Counted from the first letter of the stretch, positions 5,993-15,106 are shown. The stretch is DNA of 64,000 bases from Trueperella abortisuis (GCF_030811095.1 NZ_JAUSQL010000001.1:2294001-2358000); one strand, 5' to 3'. Translations and numbers: made by a program. Notes: generated by a model from the letters alone, not told the origin.

Positions 5993-7972
5993 GTGTTCAC
6001 CCAATGGCTCACTTCACTCCAGGCGAAGAAGTACATCTCGCTGGGATCAGCCACCCTGCTGGTGGTCGTCTTCCTCCTATCGCGGGCAAACACCGCTGCG
6101 CAACTGCAAGAGGGCATTCTCATCGCGGTGTCCGTCGCGGCGGGAATCCCGATCCTCATTTCCGCCGTGCGAGCACTGACGGTTAAGGCATTCTCCATCG
6201 ATCTGCTCGTGACGATCGCGGTGGCAGGGGCCCTGATCATCGGCGAATACGTCGAATCGGCGGTCGTGGCGTTCCTTTTCATCTTCGGCACCTACCTCGA
6301 GGTTCGCACCCTGGCAAAGACCCGCGAATCTCTAAAGAACCTCATCGACATGGCCCCCAAGGAGGCCGAAGTCATCCGCCACGGCGAAAGCGTCGTCGTC
6401 AACATCGACGACGTCGAAGTTGGCGACCGCGTGGTTGTGCGCGTCGGCGGGCAGATCCCGATCGACGGCACTGTCGTCAAGGGTGAAGGCGCCATCAACG
6501 AAGCCGCCGTGACCGGCGAACCCGTCGCGGTCGTCAAGTCGCGGGGCGATTCCGTATGGTCGGGAACGGTCGCAGAAACCGGCTACCTGGAAGTGCGCGC
6601 CGACCGGGTGGGCGAAGATACGACGTTCTCCCAGATCATCGAACTCGTGGAAGAAGCCCAGGATTCTAAGGCGCCCACCCAGAAGTTCCTCGACAAGTTC
6701 GCCAACATCTACACCCCGGCAATCATCGTAGCCGCCATCGTGGCGTGGGCAGTGACCAAGGACGTGCGCTTCGCGCTGACCCTGCTCGTCATCGCTTGCC
6801 CCGGCGCGCTCGTCATCTCCACACCGGTCTCCCTCGTAGCCGGCTTGGGCAACGCCTCCAAGCATGGTGCTCTGATCAAGGGCGGAGACGCCCTCGAACG
6901 ATTCGCCAAAATCGACACCCTCGTCATGGACAAGACGGGCACCGTGACCGAGGGGCGCCCCGAGGTCAACGCCGTCGTCACCTTCAACGGCTTCACCGAG
7001 GCCGAGGTGCTCGCCGCCGCCGGCTCTCTCGAACAGGCCTCCGAGCACCCCCTCGGCCGCATGATCGTCGCCTCGGCCCGCGAGGCCGGCCTCGACCTGA
7101 GCGCGACGCCGAGCGAGGTCACCGTGATCCGCGGCAAAGGAATCGAAGGCCGCCTGGCCGACCGCGCCGGCACGCCGCTACACGTCGTCGTTGGCTCGGC
7201 TCGCATGTTTGCCGATCTGCCCTCCGATGCGCGCCAGCAGGCAGCGGCCCAGGAGCAACTCGGCAACACCGTCTCTTTCGTCGCGCTCGATGGCCGCCTC
7301 GCCGGATTCATCGCCATCTCGGATCGCCTTCGCCCCGAAGTGGCCGACTCAATCGCCGCCCTGCGCGATACCGGCATCCGCGCGTTCGTCATGCTCACCG
7401 GCGACAACCGCCACACGGCCAACGCCGTCGCGCAAGCCGTTGGCATCGACGAGGTCTACGCCGAGCTGATGCCCGCCGACAAGGTCAGCGCCGTTGAGAA
7501 TCTCAAGGCCGGCGGCCACACCGTGGCGATGATTGGCGACGGCGTCAACGACGCCCCGGCCATCGCCACCGCCGACCTCGGTATCGCGATGGGCGGGGGA
7601 ACGGACGTGTCGATGGAATCGGCCGACGTCGTCCTCGTCGGCAACCGCTTCGACCAGCTGCTGCAAGCCCGCGCCACGGCGCGAGCCACGGCCGCGAACA
7701 TGCGGCAAAACACCGCCATCGCGCTGATCACCGTGTTCTTCTTGATCGCCGGTGTCCTCTTCGACATGGTGCACATGGGATCGGGAATGTTCATCCACCA
7801 GGCGTCGGTGATCATCGTGGTGCTCAACGCGATGCGTCTGATTACGTTCCGCAACGCGAGCGCGCAGCGCATCGCATCGCGCCCTCGCACCCCGGAGCCA
7901 AACGCGCAACGGCACGTTACCCCTGCGGCTAGCCCGGTTATCGGGAGCCAGGTCCAGACAACAGTCAAATGA
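5993..7972 (+). CDS. heavy-metal-translocating P1B-type ATPase with CPG motif
   Basis: A 659-residue membrane pump that exports (or moves) a soft-metal ion using ATP. Visible motifs in order are TGEPVAV (actuator), ACPGALVIS in the metal-site helix (~residue 268), DKTGTVTEG with the phosphorylated Asp (~313), SEHPLGR (HP motif) and GDGVNDAPA (~514). The metal-site triplet is CPG, not CPC, TPC or SPC. The last helix reads 'HQASVIIVVLNAMRL', without the Asp of Zn/Cd pumps, so the metal cannot be assigned from the usual signatures. The start chosen is GTG 5993, 7 bases after AAAGGA. A stronger-looking ATG at 5991 is out of frame, and an upstream TTG at 5978 would overlap the ribosome site. Its HMA partner lies upstream and the Crp/Fnr regulator diverges. 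Confidence 0.88.
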   Translation: MFTQWLTSLQAKKYISLGSATLLVVVFLLSRANTAAQLQEGILIAVSVAAGIPILISAVRALTVKAFSIDLLVTIAVAGALIIGEYVESAVVAFLFIFGTYLEVRTLAKTRESLKNLIDMAPKEAEVIRHGESVVVNIDDVEVGDRVVVRVGGQIPIDGTVVKGEGAINEAAVTGEPVAVVKSRGDSVWSGTVAETGYLEVRADRVGEDTTFSQIIELVEEAQDSKAPTQKFLDKFANIYTPAIIVAAIVAWAVTKDVRFALTLLVIACPGALVISTPVSLVAGLGNASKHGALIKGGDALERFAKIDTLVMDKTGTVTEGRPEVNAVVTFNGFTEAEVLAAAGSLEQASEHPLGRMIVASAREAGLDLSATPSEVTVIRGKGIEGRLADRAGTPLHVVVGSARMFADLPSDARQQAAAQEQLGNTVSFVALDGRLAGFIAISDRLRPEVADSIAALRDTGIRAFVMLTGDNRHTANAVAQAVGIDEVYAELMPADKVSAVENLKAGGHTVAMIGDGVNDAPAIATADLGIAMGGGTDVSMESADVVLVGNRFDQLLQARATARATAANMRQNTAIALITVFFLIAGVLFDMVHMGSGMFIHQASVIIVVLNAMRLITFRNASAQRIASRPRTPEPNAQRHVTPAASPVIGSQVQTTVK

Positions 7973-8136
7973 CCGGAGCGGCAGTTTCGATCCTCGGGGC
8001 ACGACGTGGGGCACGACGTGGAGCAGGAGGAAAGGGGTTTCGAGCGGAGGGGATCAAAATTGGGCATTAGCGCAGGCACGGGCGGTAGGCCACGACGAGG
8101 ACCGCTCGAAAACCAGATGTAGAGCGCGCAATCAGC

Positions 8137-8177
8137 CGGTTGGGCTCGCGAGGAGCACTCCTGCGCGAGCCCAACCG
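8137..8177. terminator. strong stem-loop after the P-type ATPase
   Basis: A 14-bp perfect stem (CGGTTGGGCTCGCG / CGCGAGCCCAACCG) encloses a 13-base loop with an inner AGGA/TCCT pairing. It lies 165 bp past the ATPase stop and upstream of rclA. There is no T-run, so it may be a factor-dependent terminator. The rest of 7973-8299 has no gene; a 12-base direct duplication (GGGCACGACGTG) occurs near 8000. Confidence 0.6.
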
Positions 8178-8250
8178 CATTGCGGGTGGCCAACGCCTAT
8201 CCGCCGTCGCACTTGTCGCAACTGCAGCGTCCAACGCGGCGGCGGACACA

Positions 8251-8285
8251 TTACCATTTGCCTCGTTCTCACGTTTACCATGTGC
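8251..8285 (+). promoter_or_regulatory. direct repeat upstream of rclA-like gene
   Basis: TTACCATTTGC (8251-8261) and TTACCATGTGC (8275-8285) are spaced 24 bp start to start, immediately before the rclA-like start. Two same-phase copies could be an activator site. The evidence is only the repeat itself. Confidence 0.3.
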
Positions 8286-8299
8286 AGTATTCTTCTTCC

Positions 8300-9685
8300 A
8301 TGAAGAATGATGAAACATTTTTGGACCTTGATCTTTTGGTTATAGGTTTTGGTAAAGCAGGTAAGACCCTGGCGATGACGCGCGCGGCGGCAGGCGATCG
8401 CGTGGCTATTGTCGAAAAGTCTCCAGCCATGTACGGCGGCACGTGCATCAACGTGGCGTGCGTTCCAACGAAAACACTACTGACCAGCGCAGAACGCGTA
8501 CATGACGCCATGAAGCAAGGCGTTCTTTCGGTGAGTCTGGACGAGGCTTTTGCCTCCGCGCAGGAACATCGCGACGCTTTCATCGCCAAACTCAACAGCG
8601 TCAATAAGGCGATGGCGGAGGGCAAGAACGTAGCCATTATTGATGGTTTCGCACGTTTTGTAGCGCCGAAGACGGTCGAGGTAACCCAGGCAGAGGGCGC
8701 TCCGCTTCAGATTATGGCGGACACGATCGTTATCAACACGGGCGCTGAGCCGCGCAAGCTCAACGTTCCTGGAGCAGACGGGGAGCGCGTTTACGATTCG
8801 ACCTCTATCCAGTTCGTGGACAAGCGCCCCGGCGAGCTCGCCGTCATCGGCGCGGGGCCAATCGGCCTCGAATTTGCCACCATGTTTGCCCACATGGGCA
8901 CGAAAGTCACGGTTGTGGATGCAGGGTCGAAATTCCTGCCGATGTTTGATCGAGATGTTGCCGATCTGCTGCGCGCCGATCTGGAAGATCTCGGCGTGCA
9001 TTTTGTGCAAGGTGGCGTTCAATCGCTCACGCATGAGGGCGATCGCGTGAGTGTTGAGCTCGACCAGGGCAGCGTTTCTGCCGACGCTGTTCTCGTTGCA
9101 ATCGGGCGCGTGCCGGCCACGGCCGACCTCGGACTCGAAAACGCAGGCATCGAAACCGAACGTGGATTCGTTACGGTTGATGAATACAGGCGTACAAACG
9201 TTGATGGCATTTACGCGGTAGGTGATGTCAATGGCGGGCCGCAATTCACCTACATCTCCTACGACGATTACCGCATCGTGCTCGATCACAAGTGGGGAGA
9301 AGGCAAGAAGAGCGCGAACGGGCGCATCTTCCCAACATCGACGTTCATCAACCCGCCGCTGTCGCAAATCGGCATGAATGAGGAACAGGCTCGCGCCTGG
9401 GCGGAAGAAAACGGCAAGGAGCTAGACATTCGCGTCTCAAAGATCGCCGATCTGGCGATCGTGCCGCGTCCAAAGATTCTCGGCAACCCGCGCGGCATGG
9501 CGAAGTTCATCATAGACAAGGCGAACGGCCTGATTGTAGGAGCCGTCATCTACTCGGTGGATTCTCAGGAACTCATCAATACCGTCGCACTTGCGATGCG
9601 TGAACAGATTCCGGCCGCTCGAATCGGCGCCGGCATTTACACCCACCCCTCCACTTCTGAGCTGTTTAACGCAATGCTCGCCTAG
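8300..9685 (+). CDS. rclA: RclA-like pyridine nucleotide-disulfide oxidoreductase
   Basis: A 461-residue class-I flavoprotein disulfide reductase. The N-terminal FAD fold (VIGFGKAG) is followed by the redox CX4C site GGTCINVACVPTK (Cys49, Cys54), a second nucleotide-binding GxGxxG (IGAGPIGLEFA), the FAD motif 'YAVGDVNGGPQFTYIS', and a dimerisation domain ending 'THPSTSELF'. The GGPQFTYIS-DDYRI and PPLSQIGM stretches match the RclA family, which reduces reactive chlorine species products such as hypothiocyanous acid and is Cu-linked in E. coli. This would suit an organism living on mucosa. Mercuric reductase is less likely because no MerA N-terminal or C-terminal Cys pair is seen. The ATG at 8300 is the first residue of homology; the ribosome site is weak. 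The ATPase upstream is separated by a hairpin. Confidence 0.82.
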   Translation: MKNDETFLDLDLLVIGFGKAGKTLAMTRAAAGDRVAIVEKSPAMYGGTCINVACVPTKTLLTSAERVHDAMKQGVLSVSLDEAFASAQEHRDAFIAKLNSVNKAMAEGKNVAIIDGFARFVAPKTVEVTQAEGAPLQIMADTIVINTGAEPRKLNVPGADGERVYDSTSIQFVDKRPGELAVIGAGPIGLEFATMFAHMGTKVTVVDAGSKFLPMFDRDVADLLRADLEDLGVHFVQGGVQSLTHEGDRVSVELDQGSVSADAVLVAIGRVPATADLGLENAGIETERGFVTVDEYRRTNVDGIYAVGDVNGGPQFTYISYDDYRIVLDHKWGEGKKSANGRIFPTSTFINPPLSQIGMNEEQARAWAEENGKELDIRVSKIADLAIVPRPKILGNPRGMAKFIIDKANGLIVGAVIYSVDSQELINTVALAMREQIPAARIGAGIYTHPSTSELFNAMLA

Positions 9686-9699
9686 AATCTCGGCTTGAC

Positions 9700-10101
9700 C
9701 CGCACGGGTTGGCCGGTTTTACGAAAAAACGCCGCGTGCGTACTACTGTCAGCGATCCGCATAGGCGGGTCTTTGATGATCTTCTCGGGCGTGATTTCAC
9801 CGCGGCCAGGCCTAACGAGAAGCTTGTCGGGGACATTACGTATCTTCCCCTTGCCGGGCAGAAAAACATGTATCTAGCTACTGTGATTGACTGCTTCTGC
9901 CGGAAACTGGTCAGTTTTGCGATTGCAGATCACATGCGTGTTGAACTCGCCCGAGGAGGCATTACTGATGGCCGCAGGCCAGCGAGGATCCTTGCGTGGT
10001 GTGCTCGGTATAACACGAAACGATTGCACACCTGGTGCAATTACCAGGCCCCCGACACCTTCGAACACCACGCGTCAGCTACACTCGACCTTGCAGCATA
10101 A
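9700..10101 (+). pseudogene. IS3-family transposase (OrfB) relic
   Basis: The frame beginning 'GLAGFTKKRRVRTTVSDP' continues through 'VGDITYLPL' (first DDE Asp region) and 'YLATVIDCFCRKLVSFAI', as in IS3 OrfB. After 'MRVEL' the matching frame shifts (EEALLMAAGQRGSLRG is read in another frame near 9950). About 75 residues carrying the second Asp are then deleted, and the C-terminal 'WCARYNTKR...QAPDTFEHH' resumes in the first frame. The N-terminal half and OrfA are absent. It starts ~15 bases after the rclA stop. Beyond it, GTCCACTT near 10112 and its complement AAGTGGAC near 10165 may be remnants of the element end. It is non-functional. Confidence 0.85.
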
Positions 10102-10183
10102 ACACCACACCCATGTCCACTTCCTGGGAGCCGGGCCCGTAATCAGCATCAACAAATAGTGTTCCAAGTGGACTAAAACAGCA

Positions 10184-11437
10184 CTACACCGGCTTTTGTG
10201 CGATGTCTCGGAAAATCATGAACTCTGGAACGTCATGTTTGAGACCGTTAATCTGGATGTCTTTGATGATCTTCCCAGTAGTTTTGTCAAAAACCACGAT
10301 CCGGGGCTGCGCCAACGGGTCTTGGGTATCCTCAACTAGCACGGTGGCAGTGTTCTCATCGGAAGAGAAGTGATACAACCATTCGGGTGCATCAGGTTGT
10401 AAATCTCTCTCGAGCTCATCGCTCAGTATCGAGGTTTGCCCCGTCGCAACATCGGTACGATAAAGCACTCCGTTACCACCGAACCACACGAAGTTGCCCT
10501 TATCATCCAAGGAATGCGCATCGTATACGGAATAATCATCCTCGTCTGACCCCAGATCCAGGCTTGCACCATTTTCCGTCGTTAGCGGCAGCCAGTTCAA
10601 CTCGCCAGTGGTCGAATCCACTGATACCAGTGCAAGAGCTTCATTGTTTCCCCACGTGTTGCTTTGCATATGGGGAGCGAGGAGCTCGTCGACAACCCGC
10701 TGCTCGCCGTCGTAGTTAATAAAATTGCCTAAGAAATAAATGCGATCTTCAACGCAGGGAGCATCATTGGCAAAGTAACCAAACTCAGAAAAGGGCACAC
10801 TGTACGTCCCCACGCTCACGTGCTTTAGGGCTCCGTCTTCGACGATCTGATCGAAAATGAAACGCGCGTCGCCGTCTTCTGGCGTCATCGAATAGGCGGC
10901 GTAAACGTCGTCCTTACAAACTGAAATCATCGGATAGAAACCAACCGTATTCAATGCGTGCCGCTCACTTGAATCAGGCCGGGAAATCACAACCTCTTCT
11001 CGATAACCGTCTTCTTGGAAACCTCCGTTATATACCCCCACCCGGGTCACGCCATCGCTGAGAGTAACAAGCCCATCCATCAGTCCAACTCGGTCTTGTT
11101 CGACGGCGGCGCCGCCATCCGCAGTCATCCAATGATCGCCCTTAACATCAGCAAAGTTGATCCCATGCTCCGTCCACGAGATCTGACCTTGATCCATCCC
11201 CTCGTGCTCAATCAGATCATAGCTACCGTCGGCGCGCACCAAGGCCACATATCCAATGAGACTTCTGGGCAATAATCCGGTGTTTCGGTACTCGCTCATG
11301 AAGATGGCCCACTCATAATCGCCTAAATCGACCTCGTGGTCGTCGCTATTATTTGAGCAACCACTCAATAATGTGGTTGCGGCGACGAGTATTGCCATTG
11401 CCCCCGCTACCACACGTGTCCTCATATGACGTCTCAT
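10184..11437 (-). CDS. predicted lipoprotein with beta-propeller-like repeats
   Basis: A 417-residue protein whose N-terminus has basic residues, a hydrophobic core and the lipobox LLSGC (Cys ~27), so it should be lipid-anchored outside the membrane. The mature part is acidic and rich in Asp, Trp and Tyr, with repeated segments such as 'GNGVLYRTDVATGQTSIL' and 'PRIVVFDKTTGKIIKDI' that look like blades of a WD40/YVTN-type propeller. No family is recognised. It starts 7 bases after the stop of the secreted NlpC/P60-like protein (11445-12194), so the two form an operon. It may bind or regulate a wall ligand; that is inference. Composition is lower in GC than the flanking core, as for its partner. 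Confidence 0.7.
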   Translation of the reverse strand: MRRHMRTRVVAGAMAILVAATTLLSGCSNNSDDHEVDLGDYEWAIFMSEYRNTGLLPRSLIGYVALVRADGSYDLIEHEGMDQGQISWTEHGINFADVKGDHWMTADGGAAVEQDRVGLMDGLVTLSDGVTRVGVYNGGFQEDGYREEVVISRPDSSERHALNTVGFYPMISVCKDDVYAAYSMTPEDGDARFIFDQIVEDGALKHVSVGTYSVPFSEFGYFANDAPCVEDRIYFLGNFINYDGEQRVVDELLAPHMQSNTWGNNEALALVSVDSTTGELNWLPLTTENGASLDLGSDEDDYSVYDAHSLDDKGNFVWFGGNGVLYRTDVATGQTSILSDELERDLQPDAPEWLYHFSSDENTATVLVEDTQDPLAQPRIVVFDKTTGKIIKDIQINGLKHDVPEFMIFRDIAQKPV

Positions 11438-11444
11438 CGCGTTC

Positions 11445-12194
11445 TTAGAACCTTTGATAGCTCACGGTATACTTAGAGTCCCGGATATCCGACGGATACA
11501 CACCATGGCCACCATCGGAATCGAGATCAATCCCGGTAGCCGTCTTGTACGCCGCCCACACCACTTGCGAACAGTTCATCGACCCATTCGCGGTTTTGTT
11601 AAACGCGAAATTATAGTTGTAACTACGTCCCCTATATGTGCGCGCTCGGTCAGCGGCTTTGTCGCGGTTTGCTTGACTAGTGGAAACATACTGTTTGTGA
11701 GCTCCCGATGCCACCTTAACGGATGTATACCAACGCTCTACAACACCGGTACTGGTATCTGCCTCAACGATCTTTGTTGTATAGGAATATATTCCCGAAT
11801 GACCATGGTTAACGCCAGCGGTCGACGACGGGGTGTAGAACACGTCACCTCGATTGCGGGCGGTACCGATTCTCTGATTCGCTTTTGGCTTAGACCCTGA
11901 TCGAGGCTGGATTTGCACAAATCCAGGAGGATCACCAGCCTCACTTAACGCCTCACGCGCAACTTCTGTTGCAGATGCACCGGTTGCCAGTGCCGCATCC
12001 TTAACCGCTTGCTCCATTTCTACAAAAGATGTGCCAGGGTTCCTTTCGACCAACTCAACGATCAGCGCACTAACATCACTGTCATCCGCTGCGGCACTGG
12101 AAACACCCTCCGGCTCAGCGTAAGCAACACCGGGTAGCGGCAGAGCCAACACTAAGCTGATAGCGACTGTGCCTATCATCCTTGAGATCTTCAT
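11445..12194 (-). CDS. secreted NlpC/P60-superfamily (YiiX/YycO-like) hydrolase
   Basis: A 249-residue exported protein: signal peptide to about residue 28 (LPGVAYA-EPEG), a linker with a short acidic helix region, then a permuted papain-like domain from ~110. 'GDVFYTPSS' and 'HGHSGIYSYT' supply the His strand, and 'NCSQVVWAAY' the catalytic Cys on a helix, followed by 'YPSDI'. The order His then Cys is that of the circularly permuted NlpC/P60 (DUF830/YiiX) group, often amidases or peptidases of cell wall or lipids. I chose ATG 12194, with GAAAGGAAG upstream; an open frame extends further but lacks signal-peptide logic. A good promoter lies at 12283-12312. Downstream is the lipoprotein in the same operon. 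The substrate is not known. Confidence 0.75.
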   Translation of the reverse strand: MKISRMIGTVAISLVLALPLPGVAYAEPEGVSSAAADDSDVSALIVELVERNPGTSFVEMEQAVKDAALATGASATEVAREALSEAGDPPGFVQIQPRSGSKPKANQRIGTARNRGDVFYTPSSTAGVNHGHSGIYSYTTKIVEADTSTGVVERWYTSVKVASGAHKQYVSTSQANRDKAADRARTYRGRSYNYNFAFNKTANGSMNCSQVVWAAYKTATGIDLDSDGGHGVYPSDIRDSKYTVSYQRF

Positions 12195-12282
12195 AGGTCT
12201 TCCTTTCGTCATGCCATCACCTTTGATGGCGAGTGTCACAGCGAGGGAATCTGGGCTGTGGACGCTTCTTAGAGACAGGACA

Positions 12283-12312
12283 ATGATAAAGTTAGGCGAC
12301 CCTTAGTGTCAA
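12283..12312 (-). promoter_or_regulatory. sigma70-type promoter for the secreted hydrolase/lipoprotein operon
   Basis: Reading on the minus strand, TTGACA (12312-12307) and TATCAT (12288-12283) are separated by 18 bases, 89 bp before the chosen start at 12194. The rest of 12195-12582 shows no gene. Confidence 0.6.
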
Positions 12313-12582
12313 TAGTTTTTATAACGATCTCAAAGCACCAGTAGCCCACGCTCGTCGTACGCCGACCACCCGTTGGCCTTGCCCAAAGGGGAAGGCAATG
12401 GCGCGACCCGATGTTTCTCGTCCGACCCGTAGGGCGGGCACTGACGCGAGTGGCGCGCCACGACGTCGATACGATCCGGGACCGGACCCACCCCAACCGT
12501 CACGCAGGGCACGAATCATCCATAGGTCCGATTTCCTTCGTCTATGAGGTACGTAGAATTTGCTGCAGGATAGGAGGCAGAC

Positions 12583-13005
12583 ATGCGATTGAGCTCGTAC
12601 CCTGATCTGGCATCGCGCGCGTTGACGCTTGCGCTACTCATTGGTGGTGGGTTCGCCACCGGCCTTGGAGTGGAGGCGATCAGCGGACACTCGGGCTTGT
12701 CGCTTTGGTTTCTTGCTGTGGCGTGCGTGATCTACGTGGCCGCTTACCTGGGTGTGCGTCCCCTTGCCACAACGGTGACGGGTGCGTGTGGCTTTGCACT
12801 TGATGCCGTGATGAGCGTTCCTCTGGGGTTGTTGTTCGCGGCAAAAGAGCTTGTTTTCCCCATCACCGAATGGGGATGGTCGATGTTCTTCAACGGTGTC
12901 TTCATCGGCTTCTTCATCATCTTTCTCTCGGACTACTTCTATCGCCGTCACCCGGGAAGGAACGACGACGACGCCGACGACGCCGATCGAGAGTCCGCCC
13001 TTTAA
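12583..13005 (+). CDS. hypothetical membrane protein with acidic tail
   Basis: A 140-residue protein with four predicted membrane helices (about 12-30, 40-60, 66-88 and 97-118) and a short hydrophilic tail containing an Asp run (RNDDDADDADRE). No domain is recognised. An AGGAGG ribosome site lies 7 bases before the ATG, which makes the gene convincing despite its obscurity. It stands alone; the next plus-strand feature is a decayed gene 200 bp on. Confidence 0.7.
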   Translation: MRLSSYPDLASRALTLALLIGGGFATGLGVEAISGHSGLSLWFLAVACVIYVAAYLGVRPLATTVTGACGFALDAVMSVPLGLLFAAKELVFPITEWGWSMFFNGVFIGFFIIFLSDYFYRRHPGRNDDDADDADRESAL

Positions 13006-13212
13006 CGCTAGTTAGGCTGACGCGTCGATAGATGAGAATGAATGGGCAGTATTCCCCGCTATGGTGAGGAGAACGCGCAACGGCTCGGCGCATGCGCCGG
13101 CTCAGCCTTCTATCGTTGCGTTGGACTCTTGCTGGTTGTTGCCGCTGGCAGCACGCCCGTGAGCGTCGACCCGCGCCTCTATCGTATTCTCGCCGTCGTG
13201 TTCCAATAAGAT

Positions 13213-13608
13213 ATGGCCAGAGCTAAAACGAAAACGGAACTGTTGAATGCCGCCGTCTCTCGATGGGAGGCACTGCAGGCGTTGATTGACTCCATGCGGC
13301 CGGAGATAGAAAGTGCCGAGCTCTTCTTCGGCACTGGCGTTGAGCGCCCTGAAAGCCCACTGGAGAAGGGACAAGAGTCTGCGCGATGTCCTCGCCCACC
13401 TGCATGCGTGGCAGACAATGCTGCTCGACTTCGTTGCAGCTAACCAAAACGGGACGAGCAAGCCATTCTTGCCCGCGCCTCACACCTGGCGGACCACGCC
13501 AGCCCTGAACATGGAGATTTGGGGGCGGTACCAGGACACGCCGCTGGCAGAGGTGCAGAGACAAAGGGCTGTCCAGCCCCGCGCGAAGGGTTGTCCAGCC
13601 CCGCCCTA
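13213..13608 (+). pseudogene. ClbS/DfsB-family four-helix protein, frameshifted and truncated
   Basis: The first frame (13213 on) reads 'MARAKTKTELLNAAVSRWEA' and 'ELFFGTG', the start of ClbS/DfsB (DUF1706) proteins. A shift to the next frame around 13330-13370 restores the family's core: 'RRDKSLRDVLAHLHAWQTML', 'KPFLPAPHTWRTTP' and 'NMEIWGRYQDTPLAEV'. The last ~50 residues of the family are missing, replaced by the 22-bp repeat region at the 3' end. ClbS-type proteins include colibactin self-resistance factors; most have no known role. The gene is convergent with the M20 peptidase gene and its tail ends in that gene's stop region. The stretch 13006-13212 holds nothing else. Confidence 0.75.
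13564..13607 (+). repeat. two tandem 22-bp repeats
   Basis: AAGGGCTGTCCAGCCCCGCGCG is followed directly by AAGGGTTGTCCAGCCCCGCCCT. The copies differ at four positions. They lie at the convergent junction of the ClbS-like pseudogene and the M20 gene stop, and may mark the recombination that truncated the pseudogene. Confidence 0.6.
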
Positions 13609-14901
13609 GGCAAGACCGAGGTGCTGAGCAACCACCGCAAGATGCATCCGTACGCCAGTAAGGAGGGCGGCGTCGTTCGCGTAAAACCGCGGGGAATGAT
13701 TCGGCGCGAAACCGCGACCCCCGGCAGTTGCCCGCGGCAGACCATTGGGCACGGACTCCACGTCCTGCACTCCGAGCAGCGCATACATGCCGCCGAAAGC
13801 ATTGATGAATTCGGAGACGTCGTCGTAGCCAAGTGAGGCGGGGGCGGCAAAGACTCGATCTTCACCACCAGCGGCGGCGATAAGGGCCGGTTGAAGGGCG
13901 GCGACCGTCTCGGGAGCATTCACAACGGCCGGAACCTGCTGATGGAATTCCACCTCGCCCCTACAGTTATACGCGGCGGCGATATGGCGGCAGGTACGCG
14001 TGATCGCCGCGTTGATATCGTCCATGAGGTTAGCGTTGAGGCAACGTACCGTGCCAAAGAGGGTAACCTGTTCGCCGACGATGTTGAATCGGCCCTGGTC
14101 CTCAACGTGCCCGATGCTGATCGAGAACGCGTCCTTCGCGTCGAACTGCCGGTAGAGCTGCCCCATCGCGGAAATGATGTCGGCTGCCGGGGGTAGCGGG
14201 TCGCGCCCGGCCCACGGAGACGAGCCGTGCACCTGTTCCCCAACGACTGTAATCTTCACCATTTCTGAAGCAGCGTGCTGCACATTGGTGGTCCAGCCGA
14301 CCATACCGGTGGGAGCGGGGGTAACGTGCATCCCAAACGCTAGGCTCGGGCGCGGACTCAGCTCTTGAAACTCGGGGCTGGAGAGCATGAATGCGGCGCC
14401 GCCTTCTTCGCCTTCGGGGGCCCCTTCCTCGGCGGGCTGGAAAGCGAAGTACACGGTTCCAGGGATCTGCGCCCGATGTGAGGCGAGTACCTGTGCGGCA
14501 CCGAGCAGCATCGAGGTATGGCAGTCGTGCCCGCATGCGTGCGCCACGGGGAAAGGCCCACCCGGGTAGTCCTGGACTTGGGTTGACTTATAGGGCAGGT
14601 CGGATTCTTCCTTCACCGGCAGTGCATCGATGTCGGCGCGCAACAATACTGCCTTATCGGAATGGCCGGAGCGCGTTCCGGTGAGGCGCGCCAGCACTCC
14701 CGTGCCGCCTACCCCTTCGTGGATGTCCTCCTCGCGGAAACCAAAATCTCGTAGCCTCTGCGCGATGTATTCAGCGGTTTTCACCTCTCGGTTTGAAAGC
14801 TCTGGGTATTGGTGCAGATGGTGGCGCCAGGAAATAACATCCGGCTCGATTGCTTGCGCCGCGTCGAATAGTTCATCACAACTGAACGTCGTCTCACCCA
14901 T
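13606..14901 (-). CDS. M20-family amidohydrolase/peptidase
   Basis: A 431-residue metal-dependent hydrolase of the M20D (aminoacylase/hippurate hydrolase-like) group. The opening 'RHHLHQYPELSNRE' is the family's typical N-terminus. Metal-site motifs are 'LLRADIDALPVKE', 'HACGHDCHTSM' (Cys/His/His cluster) and 'AEEG' (catalytic/metal Glu pair), and the C-terminal region contains the last metal His area 'NHSPRFY'. It removes acyl or amino-acid groups from small N-acylated substrates; the exact substrate is not readable. I chose ATG 14901 with GAAGGA upstream; an open frame reaching 15015 adds an unlikely 38-residue tail. It is convergent with the decayed ClbS-like gene. Confidence 0.85.
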   Translation of the reverse strand: MGETTFSCDELFDAAQAIEPDVISWRHHLHQYPELSNREVKTAEYIAQRLRDFGFREEDIHEGVGGTGVLARLTGTRSGHSDKAVLLRADIDALPVKEESDLPYKSTQVQDYPGGPFPVAHACGHDCHTSMLLGAAQVLASHRAQIPGTVYFAFQPAEEGAPEGEEGGAAFMLSSPEFQELSPRPSLAFGMHVTPAPTGMVGWTTNVQHAASEMVKITVVGEQVHGSSPWAGRDPLPPAADIISAMGQLYRQFDAKDAFSISIGHVEDQGRFNIVGEQVTLFGTVRCLNANLMDDINAAITRTCRHIAAAYNCRGEVEFHQQVPAVVNAPETVAALQPALIAAAGGEDRVFAAPASLGYDDVSEFINAFGGMYALLGVQDVESVPNGLPRATAGGRGFAPNHSPRFYANDAALLTGVRMHLAVVAQHLGLA

Positions 14902-15106
14902 ATCTGCATCCTTCACTAGCGGCATCGGCGCTGGAGGCTCAGCGCTACGGTGTCGGCATCCTCTTTCTTCTGTCGCCACCATACACCCAAGCAAGGCACA
15001 TGCCGGCGAAACCACGCTGGCATCCGAACCGCTAGCGCCCCTCTGGTAAGCTCATAGTCGTCGGAGATACGCCAGAGGCGTTGCGCTAGCTACAAGGAGG
15101 CTCCCC

